The notes beneath the pieces were generated by a model. It was given only the letters and a program-made list of their open reading frames with translations. It did no database searches and was not told the DNA's origin. Below are positions 1 to 17,211 of a DNA stretch of 64,000 nt, one piece after another. The DNA is from Nymphaea colorata. Taxonomy: Eukaryota > Streptophyta > Magnoliopsida > Nymphaeales > Nymphaeaceae. The stretch is from the NCBI RefSeq assembly GCF_008831285.2, contig NC_045141.1, positions 22,846,742 to 22,910,741 on the forward strand, given 5' to 3'. Each line of letters starts with the position of its first letter. The stretch's first letter is position 1. Position numbers and translations under genes: made by a program.

Positions 1-596
1 CCTTCAACTTGATGGTCTTAAGCCCAATCCTCAGATAGCTGGGTGGAGGCCTTTCTGGCCTTTAATGATCTATCTTGCAAGTCTACATTCAATGGAAATT
101 CCTTTGAAATAATAATTATGCATCAGTCCCGAACTGTGTCATAGGGTGCTTTTCAGAAGCATTAGGAGGCCAGTATAGGAGAAAAATATGAAATGTGAAC
201 TTAACACAAAACCCTCAAACTAATGAATTATGATACAAACGTGTGTGTGGAAATATCAGCTTCAGGACACATAGTTGCCAGTTGCCACCTCTTTCACATA
301 ATTCTTGATATGGTACAAAACAAAACAATGTACAGGAGATGGTTTCTCAAGTGTTAGAATGATATTGGGAACTATTGACGCTATTACTATTAGACTATTA
401 GTCTATCACCATGAAAATCAAGCCCACTAGACCCTAGTTTGTCAAATTAAAGTCCAAAAAAATCAAGAAGTATCAGAGTATCACAATTATCACTTTATGA
501 TCAAAATATTCATATACAGCAACTACAATCATGCAGTTTCATACATTATTTGATGAAATAAGAAACAAAAGGAAAAAAACGAAGACATGGACTAAC
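1..596. other. Presumed intron 2 of cofactor D; no coding sequence seen
   Basis: AT-rich sequence left of the donor at 596. No stretch matching the next part of cofactor D was recognised on the minus strand, so this is taken as intron. Confidence 0.5.
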
Positions 597-3500
597 CTGC
601 CAAAAGCCTTCTCCATATCTGGGCGTGCTAAAAGACTGGAGATTGACAATCCAGCTGCTCTTCGCAATGTACCAGCACTACAGAGGTACTCTCTTGATAT
701 TTTCAATATCCTTTGCACTAATGGAGGTACCTCTTCTTTTTCATGACATCTATTTGTAAGACTAGTATCCACCAATAAGATATCAAATGGAATCAAAACC
801 AGTACAGAGAGCCAAAGAACAAGAACACATTTAGTTTCCATCATCCCAGCAGTTTCATGTGCCAATGATGACAAAGAAGGTGAAATGTGGCACTTATCTA
901 GAAGAGAAACAGCAAGCTCCAAGTCAGATACATCATGGGGAAAAAACCTTGAGACAGCCTTGCAACCACAAACTATGACCAGAGTATAGACAAGGATGCA
1001 CAGATCTTTTATTGTTTCCAAAGTCTGATCAGCTGCCTCTCTGAGCTCCAATGCCTTTTTTCTAACACCAGCCATTACGGGGCAAATGATGTTCTCCAAG
1101 TATGGTTCTAGCAGTTGACCCTGTTCTTGATACTTGGCCATCTACAAGAAAGGCAAGGAAATTAGTAAGGCCAATAAAGCATAACTTGATAATGGCTGTG
1201 ACCATCCCTCAAGTACTTCTTGGGAAAGTTGTTCCTCTTGAGAGAATCTCAGGAAAATCTCAGGAATTCAAAAAAAAATTAAAATATATAGAATAGGAAA
1301 CATATTAGAAATAACTAATCAGAGTTATATACTGATTTTCTTATAGATATATTAATAAACATTCAAATAGTTCTTGAAATTGTAAAATGAACAAAAACAA
1401 TGGAGACATAGACTAAGAATACATTGAGAAGTACTCTTTGAAAAAGGGAAATGGGGAGGAGATATTATTGCGAGAAATACTTTTTGGCAATATTTTGAAA
1501 ATATCACAGGATTTTCCTTTTAAAAAAGGCTTGTGCCATTACAGCAATAAAAACAAGATGTTTCTACAGTATCATCTATATCTATGATTATGAAATAAAA
1601 TAACTATGCACCATGCCAAATATTTGCAGGATTATTAGGTTATCCCATCTGACAATCAGGCCAAAAAACATAGGTACTTAACCTGTTCCTCAAAAGGTTA
1701 AGAATGGTTTGGATTATAACATAAAATGTCTACGAGATACAACAGAACCAGTACATTACACCAGATAGTGAGACAGACATAAACTTGCAAAATTGAATTT
1801 GAAATGGATGATATGGATTATATGATGAAAGGATCGATTGAAGTAACCTCTTTGCATATGAGAACAATGAATTGGACCAACTATTGCCTCAATTTATAAT
1901 AGTTAGACATGCAATACTGAAACAGAAATAATAACAATCCAAAAAATAAACAAAAATAAGTAAACTGAATTTAACTTGAAAGAAAAGTTGGTCATTTGCT
2001 AGTTTTTCAATTATAAAGTAGCACACTGGATTCAGATTGATGATTTAAAATTCTAAATGCATTAGTTGAATGAACCTGATAAGTTGTATGAAACTAACAA
2101 TAAAGAAATATAAAGGACAAACAATCAAACATTTATATGATCAAGCAACATGGCTCCATGTGAAGGAAAGTATTGACAAAAACAAATTTACACTCCCAAA
2201 CTGATTCTAAAGACTAACCCCAATAGCGCAACAGTCAATTCTCTACTTTGCTGATGATCAAATTTATCAGCTCAGATGCATGAGAAAATAATGTTTTCTG
2301 CAATAATCTCACATCCGACTGACTTATATTATCTGCCTCACCAATCAATAAGTGCCAATTCTGACTGTCTCCAGTTATAGACACATAAAAAAGATTATTC
2401 AATGTGGTTGTAAAATTTACCTCTACCTTTAATACAAGAACAATTTTGTGAGTCCACCCATATCAACTTGATTCCAAAAGTTAACAGCTTCATCTCAACT
2501 TCTCTTTAGTTCAAGATTCATAAGATTGATGAAGTTGAATTATACTATGAATACAACTCTGATGCATGACTTCACTTACAAAACTTCATAACAATTTACA
2601 CATGAAGCTATTGTATTAGGCTACTAGATTAGAAGTGATAATTAGTGATAATTACCCTACAATATACTATACCTGCATATCTCTTTTGTTACTGTTTGCA
2701 AAGTGGGTACTTGTCCAAACTGTTTTTCAAGGTTGCTCAGGAGAATCTCACCAGACATAACTCCAAAGATGAAAATAAAGGACAGCAACATAACATTGTG
2801 ATTGATGTTATCAAAATCTTTATAAAGGCAATAAGTGTCAATTCTATCGCTCTCCAGTTAAAGTTATTTGCTTTGACCTGCAAGATCCCACCAAAAGATC
2901 ACTCAACGTAGTTATGAAAAATCCCTCTTTCTTTGATACAGATAGATCACTTTGTAAGACCACCCACACCAACCTTATTGCATAAGATAATCTCAACTTC
3001 TCTTTAATTCAAGAATCACAAGAATGATGAATTTGAATTATACTATGAACTGAACTCCGGTGCATGATTTCACCTCCAAAACACGATAACTATCTATATC
3101 TGAAGCTATAGTATCAGCATCCCAGATTAGAAGTGGCATTCTTTTATTTGCACTGTACCTGCATATCCCTTTTTATCGTTTGTGAAGTAGGGAACATCTA
3201 TCGTTCCTCAAGGAGAATGGCAACCGGATATAACTGCTAACTGCAGCTTGCTCACATGGGGCATTTGCTCGTCGCATCCCTGAAACGTAAAATATCTACC
3301 CGACGAGAATGACAGAAACGGGAATGCGGTGGTGAATACCAGAGGTCAAATTAAACAAAAAACGAGGTAAAGAAGCAATGATACTGGCGAACAACATAAA
3401 AAAAATGAACATCTGTGAGCATTAAAAAGAGGACTTACTATGGACCGATATCTCTCGACCGAGGAATGATCGATTGAGTTTCCTCTCGAGATCTCGTCGA

Positions 3501-3624
3501 TCATGGACTTTATGATCCCCCATTCTTGAACGAAGCAATTCTGGAGGAACTTCTCCTTCGTCTCGAACTCCTCGTCCTCCTCAGTGTCCGCCACAGGCAG
3601 ATCGGAAACGTCGATCCCGGCCAT
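597..3624 (-). CDS. TFCD: Tubulin-folding cofactor D, first two exons (partial, runs off left edge)
   Basis: Cofactor D is a HEAT-repeat chaperone that captures beta-tubulin and joins cofactors C and E in assembling the alpha/beta-tubulin dimer in the cytosol. Exon 1 (3439-3624) encodes 62 residues starting MAGIDVSDLP, an acidic leader followed by a QEWGIIKSMIDEI stretch. Its donor is gtaagt. Exon 2 (597-1141) follows a cttgtag acceptor in phase 0, giving the junction RYRSI-MAKYQEQGQLLEPYLE, which fits plant cofactor D. It continues through LVIVCGCKAVSRFFPHDVSDLE and ends AFGRLV before a gttagt donor. About 243 residues of a protein usually near 1,200-1,250 are present; I found no further exon in 1-596. 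The intervening 2.3-kb intron carries a diverged duplication. The start is the only in-frame ATG upstream of the conserved block. Identification rests on the continuous family resemblance of both exons. Confidence 0.9.
2340..3220. repeat. Diverged direct duplication in cofactor D intron 1 (period about 498 bp)
   Basis: The segment near 2340-2745 is repeated near 2820-3220. Shared blocks occur in the same order, for example CTCAACTTCTCTTTA at 2494 and 2992, then GAATTATACTATGAA, GATTAGAAGTG and ACCTGCATATC. Identity looks moderate with small indels, so the duplication is old. No coding function is evident. Confidence 0.75.
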
Positions 3625-3647
3625 CGACGGTGGACGTCAGCAAATGG

Positions 3648-3711
3648 AAAACTAGGGTTTTGATTGCGATCCCACCTTCCCGCCTAAATGCCGTTTCTTG
3701 AAAAGGCGGGA
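3648..3711 (-). promoter_or_regulatory. Cofactor D upstream elements: telo-box and E2F-like palindrome
   Basis: Just upstream of the start codon the minus strand reads AAACCCTAG (3652-3660), a telo-box. Beyond it lies an inverted repeat, TTCCCGCC (3677-3684) facing GGCGGGA (3705-3711). TTCCCGCC resembles plant E2F sites (TTTSSCGC type). The palindrome is conserved in the broken 5' copy at 6920-6953. Function is inferred from motif and position only. Confidence 0.5.
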
Positions 3712-5563
3712 CAGCGAGAAGCCTTCCCGTTCAACGCGAGAAGGGTTTTCTGAAGAGTGAATGTCTGTTGCGCCGTTTTTTACTAATTTTAGATATCTGC
3801 AAAATTTTAAATAATTAAGGTCCCCATTTTCACAATCTGCTCCCAAAGAACTTCGGAAAAAAAAATCCAACAAGGTGGAGCCACGCACGATGCCGTCTAC
3901 TGAGTATCTTCATCTGGTTTCACATCTGAATCCTTATATAAGGCCACTGCAGCTTTGGACCCGAACCTCTTATGGCAATTGATCAACCAAACTGGGTAGG
4001 GTTCAACTTTTGCGAATGTGCTCGACTAGTTCAGCCGCAAGCCCAATGCCCGGAGGTAGTATGTACATTAATCGCCGAAATCTTTCCAGACACTGGAAAA
4101 GTAAAAACTACGTATTTTGTTCATTTCAGCCATGGAATGTGCCTGCCGTTATCCATGGTCAGCACCAAAGTTGAATATTTCACTTAAAACACATTCTTAT
4201 ATAAGAATGTCGGATACTGCTTCAAATAACAGGATGGTCTATACAACCCTTCGAATTCCAGCCTGATACCAAAATCGCCAGCCCTTGGGTGCGCTCGGCC
4301 AGATCCCAGCCTAACCCGGTGTCACTGAATCTTTTTTTTTTTAGCTAAATGCATAATTCCATTTCGCCATTCCTTACTTTACTATATACTTTTGCCTTCC
4401 GCATTTTCCACTCATATTGTAGCCCTGTCACTGGACTGGGATCATAAAAAATGCCAGTTCTGTCTATTGGCTAAGTTGAAGAAAGTTGAGAGTTGAATAA
4501 TGCTGGACGTCAGCCACTGTATCAGGTAGATACTTGCTGTTGCCAGCTTCTTATTGGTGACATAGCAATAAAAATATAATAAAAATTCTCTTTTGACCGC
4601 AATAATCTTTTCTGCTTCACAATTCAATAATCTCCAGTTAATTTCTTCTTTGCCATAGCATTCCTATGGCTTTGCCAACCCTGTACTTCCTGCATCGGCT
4701 TCGGCTGCTCAATCTTCGAATCTTTCCCTCTCTTTTGTTCTAAGACATAACTGGTGAATTTAGTATATTCTAGGAGCCAGCACGACGCGTGATATAAATC
4801 CCAAAACTCAAAAGGTCATAAAATTTCAACATGAACAATAAAGCACGATAGATGATAATTGTTGTAATAACAAAGTAAAAAGCATTCCGAACTTAGGTAT
4901 TTTAAAGTGATTGCTTTTCTTTTCTATCACTAGCTAGTAGATAGTGCTGGTAAGAAGCCCAACATGTCGAGCTCGCCTTGTTCAAGCCCATCCATTAACG
5001 ACAGGAAGTCTATTACCAACGAGCTGACTTTGATCATGCTGAACCTCACCAAACAGGAGATTGACTCAGTTCCTGAAATTTGAAAAGTTTGTTTTTTTGA
5101 ACTGCTTTTATAATCATAAGCTCACCATAACATGGAATAATGCATATTGTACGAGCTGTGCAGCTTGTTTCTAAAACCTAGAGATAACTCGGTAAGCAGA
5201 CGACAACATCGGTCGCTTGCCAATAATATACTAGAAACTAACCACTATTAAAGTGGTGTTCATTCAATCACAACTTCTGTCTAAAAATGGTAAGCGATTA
5301 TTTTTGCTGCCTCCTCCATTAATATCTACTTGAGTGAATTTATTCCTGAATAACAGCAAGGGAAATAGTCAATAAAACTGCTTTTTGGCCACGAAGATGC
5401 CACTAGACAATAGCACATAAGCCGTAACTAGAATAATCCTCCAACCACTGTCTGTCATCAATGATGCGCAAAAAAATTGTGGTTTATTTTTAATACGTAC
5501 CGTCAGGATTTTTTTTTAATTTATTAGGATTAAATGTTTGCCAATCCGTTGAAATATTTTGTC
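3712..5563. other. Intergenic, no gene recognised
   Basis: Sequence upstream of cofactor D. Only short, non-homologous open frames were seen. There are homopolymer tracts and AT-rich DNA, with no RNA gene or terminal-repeat element recognised. Confidence 0.5.
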
Positions 5564-6245
5564 GATCGGGTCGCCCGTCGTGACGACAAAGTTATGCGGT
5601 TCAAGAAGGAATGTAGATTACCTCGGAACAAAGCAAAAAACGGTAGGAAATGAAAACTTACAGTGACTATGAAGGAAAGACAATCACAATCTATTCGATC
5701 GAGCCACCCGCCATGGCCAGTCTATTTGATGGGGCCGCCCGCTGTGAGCATGGAGTCAAACAAGTTCAAGCAGGAATACAGATATCGATGGGACAGATGT
5801 CACGAGCCCAAAATTCAGAAAATGAATCAATACAAAGACTAAAAACAATATACTCGATCGGGCCGAGGCCGGCAGCCGTGAGCACGGGGGCATACAAGTT
5901 CAATAATAACCGTAGAACAGAAGCAGAAAAAGCAGAAAATGAAACCTTATAAAGACTAAAGGAAGAGACACACAATCTGTTCGATCGGGCCGCCTGCCGA
6001 GACCACAAAATCATACAAGTTCAAAAGGAATGTAGATTACCGTGGAACAGAAGCACAAAAAGCAGAAATGAAACATGGACTAAAGAAAACTAAAGAAAAA
6101 GAAACAAAATCTGTTAGATCGGGCCACCCGCGGTGACGACAGAGTCACACAAGTTCAAGAAGGAAAGCAGATAACGCAGAACAGAAGCACAAAGATCAGA
6201 AAATGAACCCTCATGAGGACTAAAGAAAGAGAAACAGGATCTATC
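5564..6245. repeat. Tandem minisatellite, five diverged units of about 127-159 bp
   Basis: Units begin with GATCGGGCCGCCCGC-like sequence at 5564, 5697, 5856, 5983 and 6117. Each continues with a TCACACAAGTTCAAGAAGG-like block, a GGAACAGAAGCACAAAAAGC-like block and a GACTAAAGAAAGAGAAACA-like block. The second unit is longer because an extra copy of the start block lies inside it. Open frames over this region have no family resemblance and vary between units, so it is not treated as coding. Confidence 0.85.
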
Positions 6246-6689
6246 GGAATCTCTACATTTGCTCCATCGCCTGCAATTTCGTGAAGTGATCTGACTCAAG
6301 AACCAACTTAAAGGAGAAAAGGCGTCCACAAAGCAAGAGCAGGGGTTGAAAAAGCGCCAAATCCTACGTCCCTAACGAACAAACGTGTGCCGTTAATGGC
6401 GATTTCGCGAAGAACAACGTCTGCTGAAAAGGTAAATGCAAGAAAAGCGAATAAGGGAGGCAGACGGTACGACTGACTACTAAACGAAGAGGAACTCCGA
6501 TAGGGTGGAATCGGCCAACAGAGGCATGAACGACCGAGACACAAGCGATCTCGAGAAGTCAAGAGTTCGAGACGCAAGGCAAAGAAAGCGAGTACAGTTA
6601 AACGTAAAAAAGCAGCGGTGTCGATAAGAAAAAGATAATCGAAACCTATGAAACGCAGAGGAACTACGATTCACCGGTCGGAATCTTTC

Positions 6690-6953
6690 AACAGAATAAA
6701 TTCATCGGTCGAACAACCACCCGCGATCTCGACGAGCGTGGAATTCAATCGTTCCTATTCGACGAAGCAACTCCTTTGGCCTTCATGTCAACCTCCTCGT
6801 CAGCGTCAGCCATGGGCAAACCAGAAGCGTGGATTTATCGGTTGTCAATGGCGATGCGGGACAAGAAACAAAGTTGGTGAAATCGGGGAACGGATAGTAG
6901 GGGTTTCCCTGACCCGGCGTCCCGCCTAAATGGCGCTTCATGGAAAGGCGGGA
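6690..6953 (-). pseudogene. Broken copy of the cofactor D exon 1 and promoter
   Basis: This segment aligns by eye with 3460-3711, the functional exon 1 and promoter. Matching blocks in order are CGATCTCGACGAG against CGATCTCGTCGAT, CGACGAAGCAA against GAACGAAGCAA, TCCTCGTCAGCGTCAGCCA against TCCTCCTCAGTGTCCGCCA, and the CCCGCCTAAATG...AAAGGCGGGA promoter palindrome (6920-6953). The position equivalent to the start codon is lost, a stop lies near the start, and there are small deletions. It is therefore a pseudogene fragment. A weaker related segment near 6487-6560 suggests further rounds of local duplication. Confidence 0.7.
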
Positions 6954-6959
6954 AGATAA

Positions 6960-7681
6960 GCGCAAATTTGGAGATGACTGCATTTCCATTTCAGCGCTCT
7001 AATTTTACATTTATTATCAATCCCCATGCAAACTTTTCTCATTTTCAAATGCAGGCGTATCATTGGCTGTCAAGATAGATGGGTCCAGTTCCCGGCAGTG
7101 GACAACAATACTGATAACGCTCATGGGAACTGTTTGTGTCTGTAATCCGTCGCTTTTTTAATCTGTCGTTTTCTTTTTTCTCCTTCCTTTTTGTTTGAAA
7201 GAAGAGTGATACTTTGAAGAAAAAAGAAGTGAAGAAGCAGCTTGTCAACATTCGTTATATTCAACCATTTGCAGTAAAAAAAACAATATATATTAAAAGA
7301 AACTTTGTCCAGCCTGACCAACTACGCCATTTTTTTTTTTTCAAATTTGTATAAAATGTGAAGCTCCACTTTTACCAGCCTACCAATTCAACCAACTACA
7401 CTTTTTTTTTTTTTGGATTTTTAGAATCGTATAATTGTTTGATGGATCTAACTCGAATTTGGCCGAATATTGACCACAATTATGCCTAACCCCTTTCCGT
7501 GATTATCTAGCCGATAATAATGTGATACATCAATGGAATGGGTTCTTGTTTTTAGTTTGTCTATGGGCCGAATTTGTTGTTGGGAATGAGAACAGAGGAA
7601 ATTTGGCCGCTAATGGCACGAATCCATTGGACATAGTAGAGTACCACTTCCTTGTTCACCATCTTTTTTGTGCTTTCACGT
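6960..7681. other. Intergenic, no gene recognised
   Basis: Poly-T tracts and short low-complexity open frames only. Nothing supports a gene. Confidence 0.5.
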
Positions 7682-7689
7682 CATCAACT

Positions 7690-8289
7690 TAGGCCTGGGC
7701 ATCGGTCCGGGCCGAGCCGGCCCGGTAACAGTCGGCCCAGTTCGGCCCGTCGGGCCCAAGACCCGACCCGGGCCCGGCCCGATTATTTGACAGGCCGGGT
7801 AACGGGCCGGGCCGGGTAACGGGTCAGGCCGGGCTGGGTAACGGGCCGGGCCAACCATGACTAAGGCCCAGTAACTACCAGGCCGAGCCGGGCCGGGCCC
7901 ATACAAAAAACTGGCTCCCTGGTTAAGTACACAAGGTTTTAAGCACACAAGGTTTTTGAAGTGTATATACAGGATTCATTCAGTTCGAGCAGAATAACAA
8001 AGTTGGCTGCTGAATCAAGTTGAGGACATGATTATTGGCATGTCCTAGCCTCCTTTCTCGAGTTTACGTGTTTAGTTTTGGAGAATTTAGCTGCTTGATT
8101 TTTTAAAAATGTACAAATTCCAGAACTAAGACGTTCAACTATATTGTAAGCTTTGAAGCTTGATACTTATTTCAAAGTTTCATAAAGTTGTTGCAATCAC
8201 ATACAACAACCATTAGCTTGTTAGTGTAAGAAAGTTCTCTCGCATGCAACTTGAATTTTGGAACTTTATGCACCTGCCATTTCGGGATG

Positions 8290-8341
<52 letters not shown>

Positions 8342-9343
8342 TAATGCCAGCTGAGAGTGAGACAAGAAAAGATTATACAATGTCGCTAACTCCAATAGCT
8401 GTGCAGATTATAGGCATTTGTTAAAACATAAAAATTGCTAATATGAAGGCACAACTGCATACATTGGACGTGCAATTTGATGAACTGCATACAATTGCAA
8501 ACTGCTAGGAAATAGGAATTGAAGACAGCATCTGGTTGCAATCCCATTCGTCAAATGCTCAAATATTTAAAGTCAAAGTATAATGTATGTTCTATCTAAC
8601 ATGGTTGGAAGTCCCCACAGTAATGGATTGGTAGTTGTTTTCAAGCACAGCCCCATCCATAACCAGATGATCTCTTCGTATTCGAAAATCTTTATGTAGG
8701 TAGGCGTTAACAACATCAGATTTGAAAGACCCATCAACTGATTCAAAAGAACAATCAAACCAATATAGATTGTAGTGACAATCTACACGGCAAAAACCAA
8801 TGCATCTCCATCCCAAGAAGCATGAACGTGCACGTGAAGGAGAGAGGCAGGCAATGCTTAGTTTCTAGATTGAGATTTGGAATGGAAAAACAGGCAAAAG
8901 AAAAATAACATGTCTATTGCTAAGAGCAAAACAGAAGAAAAGAGATAAAAGACGTGTACCCTCACAAAGCAAAATGGCGACAGTAGTGACGGAGCGGCGA
9001 AAGGGCGATGGACCGATGGTGGCCCTGGCCCAATGGTGGAGACTGGAGAGGAGACGGTGCAGCACAACAGCCTCTGCCAAATGCGATGAGGAGGAATCAA
9101 AAAGGGGGCAGGAGGAGAAGAAGGAGTGAGAAAAAAATTAAAATGAAAAATCTGTCGAATGACTCAATGACCTAACGGGCCCGTCGGGCGACGGGCCGGG
9201 CTTAGAAGTGATAACCAGGCCCGGCCCGTTAAGATATCGGGCCGGGCCAAGCTCAGTAAAGGTAAGCCCAGTGAAAATCTTCAACCCGAACCCGGCCCAT
9301 TCCGGGCCGGCCCGACGGCGGCCCGGCCCAATGCCCAGGCCTA
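7690..9343. mobile_element. Non-autonomous hAT transposon, 1,654 bp
   Basis: The ends are terminal inverted repeats: the left begins TAGGCCTGGGCATCGG and the right, read from the other strand, begins TAGGCCTGGGCATTGG. The element is flanked by identical 8-bp sequences CATCAACT at 7682-7689 and 9344-9351, as expected of hAT integration. About 200 bp at each end is GC-rich and full of GGGCCGGGCC-type subterminal repeats. The interior is AT-rich, includes an (AT)n tract, and contains no recognisable transposase, so it would need enzyme supplied in trans. The perfect target duplication indicates a fairly recent insertion. Confidence 0.93.
8290..8340. repeat. (TA)n microsatellite
   Basis: An uninterrupted TA dinucleotide tract of about 50 bp inside the hAT element. 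Confidence 0.95.
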
Positions 9344-9351
9344 CATCAACT

Positions 9352-10443
9352 GTTAGATTTGGCAGGTACTTTGGTTTAGAATGTCGTCGGGACGCTTTTT
9401 GTGACGTTCAAGTGATGGAGAGGGCACTGTTCCAAGAAGAACAAAGCCAAGAAGTCGCAGCCTGTTGCACCGTGGGGCCGTGGCCGCACCTCTGTTGAGT
9501 CCCTTTTTTAAAAGGCACATGCTCCAACAAGTGAACAAACACGCGTTGGATTTTGGAAATAAGGAAAAGAATGTCACACCCAAAAATCCAAGAAAACGAC
9601 CCTAGTAAAAATAACCCTGGGAGTGTCTTCCTGGGGCCATCAAACACTGTACTCGATGGCAATCCATGAAGACATGAAAGACAAAAGGGCCATAGGACCA
9701 CCAAAACAAGCACAGATAACCACTCCCAAGGCTAACCAGACAAGAAAGGTAACACCAAATGCAAAAATTCAACTACAGTTGATGAGAACCGCATTATGTT
9801 CATACAAAGAGGAACGCCCTCCATAGTACTTTGATTTGGTGCCTCTAAAACATGAAGAGTAATAAATTGCACCTGTTGTCGTGTGCGGAATCGCTGTTTA
9901 ATGATTGTTTTTTCACGACCATCGATTGCTTACTTTAAATGCAGAAAATTACAGCAAACCGTTTGGAATATTACAGAAAAATTGAATGCTTCCTTTAAAT
10001 GAGATGCCCACTAAAAAACGTAGCATTGAAATTCCAAAATTTAGAACTACAGCCTGGGAACACATCCATGCCATCTTTTCTGCAGATAATGTTTCAGGTT
10101 TCCTGTTTGATAATGGAAATACAAATAAGAGTCAGAGAATGCTTCTGATATGTTACTCGTAACAACAAAACAAAGATAATGGTGCTAACAGACCAAGCTG
10201 ACCCATCAACCGCATTACAGGACAAGGAAAACATAAATCCAAACGTTGTGATCTACAAAGAAAACAGGAACTGTTCAAATCATTGGCATAACTATTTTCA
10301 ACCTATACACCTCGTCAACTGATGCATTGTAATATACTAAAATTGTCAAAAATTCAAACCATGCCCTTCTTTATGTCAGAATTTAAATAGTTTATGATAT
10401 CGACAACCTATGCACCTTGTATCCATCGATGCTCTAATCTAAT
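9352..10443. other. Intergenic, 3' flank of the kinase gene
   Basis: Mostly AT-rich sequence with short shadow frames. No gene, RNA or transposon end was recognised. The 3' UTR of the kinase gene probably lies at its right side. Confidence 0.45.
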
Positions 10444-15268
<4,825 letters not shown>

Positions 15269-15498
15269 TTTCTCACCAATGATATTGAGCTGCGCGTTGT
15301 CGTCGTCTTTGCGGTCCTCTGCTCATCGCATGAGAGGCCCGGCTTCCCTCATCTGCAGCCTGACTCGTTGCGTCGGAAGCGGAAACGGGTCGATGGCGTC
15401 GACGCAACGCCCGACCCCCCACCGATTAACTACGTGGATTCGCTCCTGCTCCTCCAGATGGGGAGTGCTCGGTTGGCTTTTCTTGATCTCCTAGGGTC

Positions 15499-15532
<34 letters not shown>

Positions 15533-15636
15533 GTTCCGGCGCGGGGGCGGGTGAAGTGCGGATTTGATCGGAACGCTTTAATCCGCCACGGGATCGCTGA
15601 CTCGTAAGCTGTCCGATTTTGAGTGTCAAGCAAGTA
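15269..15636. promoter_or_regulatory. Promoter region of the kinase gene with (GA)n tract
   Basis: A GC-richer stretch upstream of the kinase start, including a (TC)n tract at about 15502-15529 (GA on the gene strand), a common plant 5' UTR or promoter element. Open frames on both strands have no family resemblance. No TATA box was confidently placed. Confidence 0.4.
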
Positions 15637-15644
15637 ATTGGGAG

Positions 15645-15977
15645 TAAGCCTGGGCCGCCTCGGCTCAATAATCAGACCGGCTTGACATTAAAACTCAACT
15701 CTACTCGAGCATGGTTCGAATTCGACTTAATTAAATTTAAAAATATATTTTTAAATAACAAAAATTATATAAATATAATTAATCATATTAAAATATTATA
15801 TATATATATATAAAGTTTTTAAGAGGCCCACTCTAGTTTGTTGGGTTGAACTGCACCAGCACCATAAATTATGGTGCTGGCTTGAGTTCCTTTTTTATTG
15901 GCCCAAGCCTGGGCCCAAACTTAAAGCCAAGCTAGGTACTGAGTACCCCACGGCAGAAAGCTCGATGCCCAGGCTTA
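15645..15977. mobile_element. hAT-type MITE, 333 bp
   Basis: The left end begins TAAGCCTGGGC; the right end from the other strand begins TAAGCCTGGGCAT. Flanks are identical 8-bp sequences ATTGGGAG at 15637-15644 and 15978-15985. The core is very AT-rich (AAATATAATTAATCATATTAAAATATT-type). Terminal motif and subterminal GGGCC/GGCTC content relate it to the larger hAT elements at 7690 and 43603. Confidence 0.92.
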
Positions 15978-15985
15978 ATTGGGAG

Positions 15986-17211
15986 GCATTTGTGCTCTTA
16001 CATGTGAGATTGAGGAGATTTGCGACATCACTAAAGAATCACAGCGCATATGGTCAGACTCCTTTCACCGGACTAGGGTTGTTCAAGACGTCGAGTCAAC
16101 TCGGATTCAAACTCAAATTTATGTGCTTAAACTTAACTCAAGAGAGAGTCATTTATTAAGCTAGTTAAATTAAGTTAATGAATGAATGAGTCGAGTTGGA
16201 AAAAAATTGATAAAACGCGTGGTAGAGAATATATGAAAAAAATTGTCTCCCTTGCTATTACAAAAGAAAGTTGTTCCAATAGGCTTCCTTTTGCCTCTTT
16301 GAAGTAAGGCTCCGGAATTTGAGTTCCCTTCTTATCTGTACCCATCTCAGCTCAAACTTAATCAAGCTGAGTCGAGCTTGCCAACTCGAGTTCGACTTAT
16401 GGGTTTTAAGACTCAAGCTGACCTCAAGTTGGCCAGCTCGGGCCGTGGTGAAATCAAGTGTTCGTTTGCTCTATAGGTTAGAGGCAAAACAGCTTTTATA
16501 TCAGCCTAAAATGAAATCTGAAGTTACCAAACACACGAGACCGCTGTGGGTTAGAAAATGAAGGTGTCAGATAGTATTAAAAAGAATGTTTGCAATGCCT
16601 TTGTACTTGACAACAGGCTTTCGGTCCGTATTGGACATTATAGCACTGTAACATGAATTATTGAATTAAAAAGTTTAGTACAATGGCGTGGGATGATATG
16701 TGTCTAATGTGAATGATATTTTTTTTTGTAGCATTTTTATATTTCGTTATGGTTTTGTATTTATATTTCAAGTTACAATAGTGTATGCGATATTGCAGAT
16801 TTATGGATAAAGGCGGTATAGTGAGTTGGCATTGTCATACGCGTAGCATTTATGCATTGTTATAAAATTAGTATACGTTGTGAATTTATATATGAACGTT
16901 CCATGAAATAACAAAGATTTTAGTAGTTTGATATCATGTTGGATATGATATTCTTTTATAGGTTGTAACTATAAGGGACATGGCATAGCTCGTCAGCTTG
17001 AGTGATGTGCAGCCGAAGCATCCTCGGTTTGGTTCACATGGATGTCACTCCTCTGTACTATAAATGCTGATCTCCATGACACTCAAGTTGAATGGTGTAC
17101 GGTAGAACCACTTATGCCCTAAAGTAGCTTTATATCATAGGGGTTATTGGATTTATGTGATGATGGTAGTGGATCTCGAATGCATTTTCCTTTATTAACA
17201 TCTAAAACTTA
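15986..17211. other. Intergenic with a degenerate GTCGAG/CTCGAG-rich repeat
   Basis: About 16075-16460 has the GTTGTTCAA...GAGTCGAGTTGG...GCCAACTCGAGTTCGAC composition typical of another hAT-like plant repeat, but no matching opposite end or target duplication was found. The remainder to 17211 is AT-rich with no gene. Confidence 0.4.

Noticed and set aside
5650-5952. 100-codon open frame over the minisatellite
   Set aside because: The frame is not kept between repeat units and has no homology; a by-product of the repeat.
7676-7948. Pro/Gly/Arg-rich open frame (90 codons, minus strand)
   Set aside because: It is the translation of the GC-rich subterminal repeats of the hAT element, which are open in several frames.
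16075-16460. Possible hAT element rich in GTCGAG/CTCGAG
   Set aside because: Typical composition but only one candidate end and no target duplication were found.
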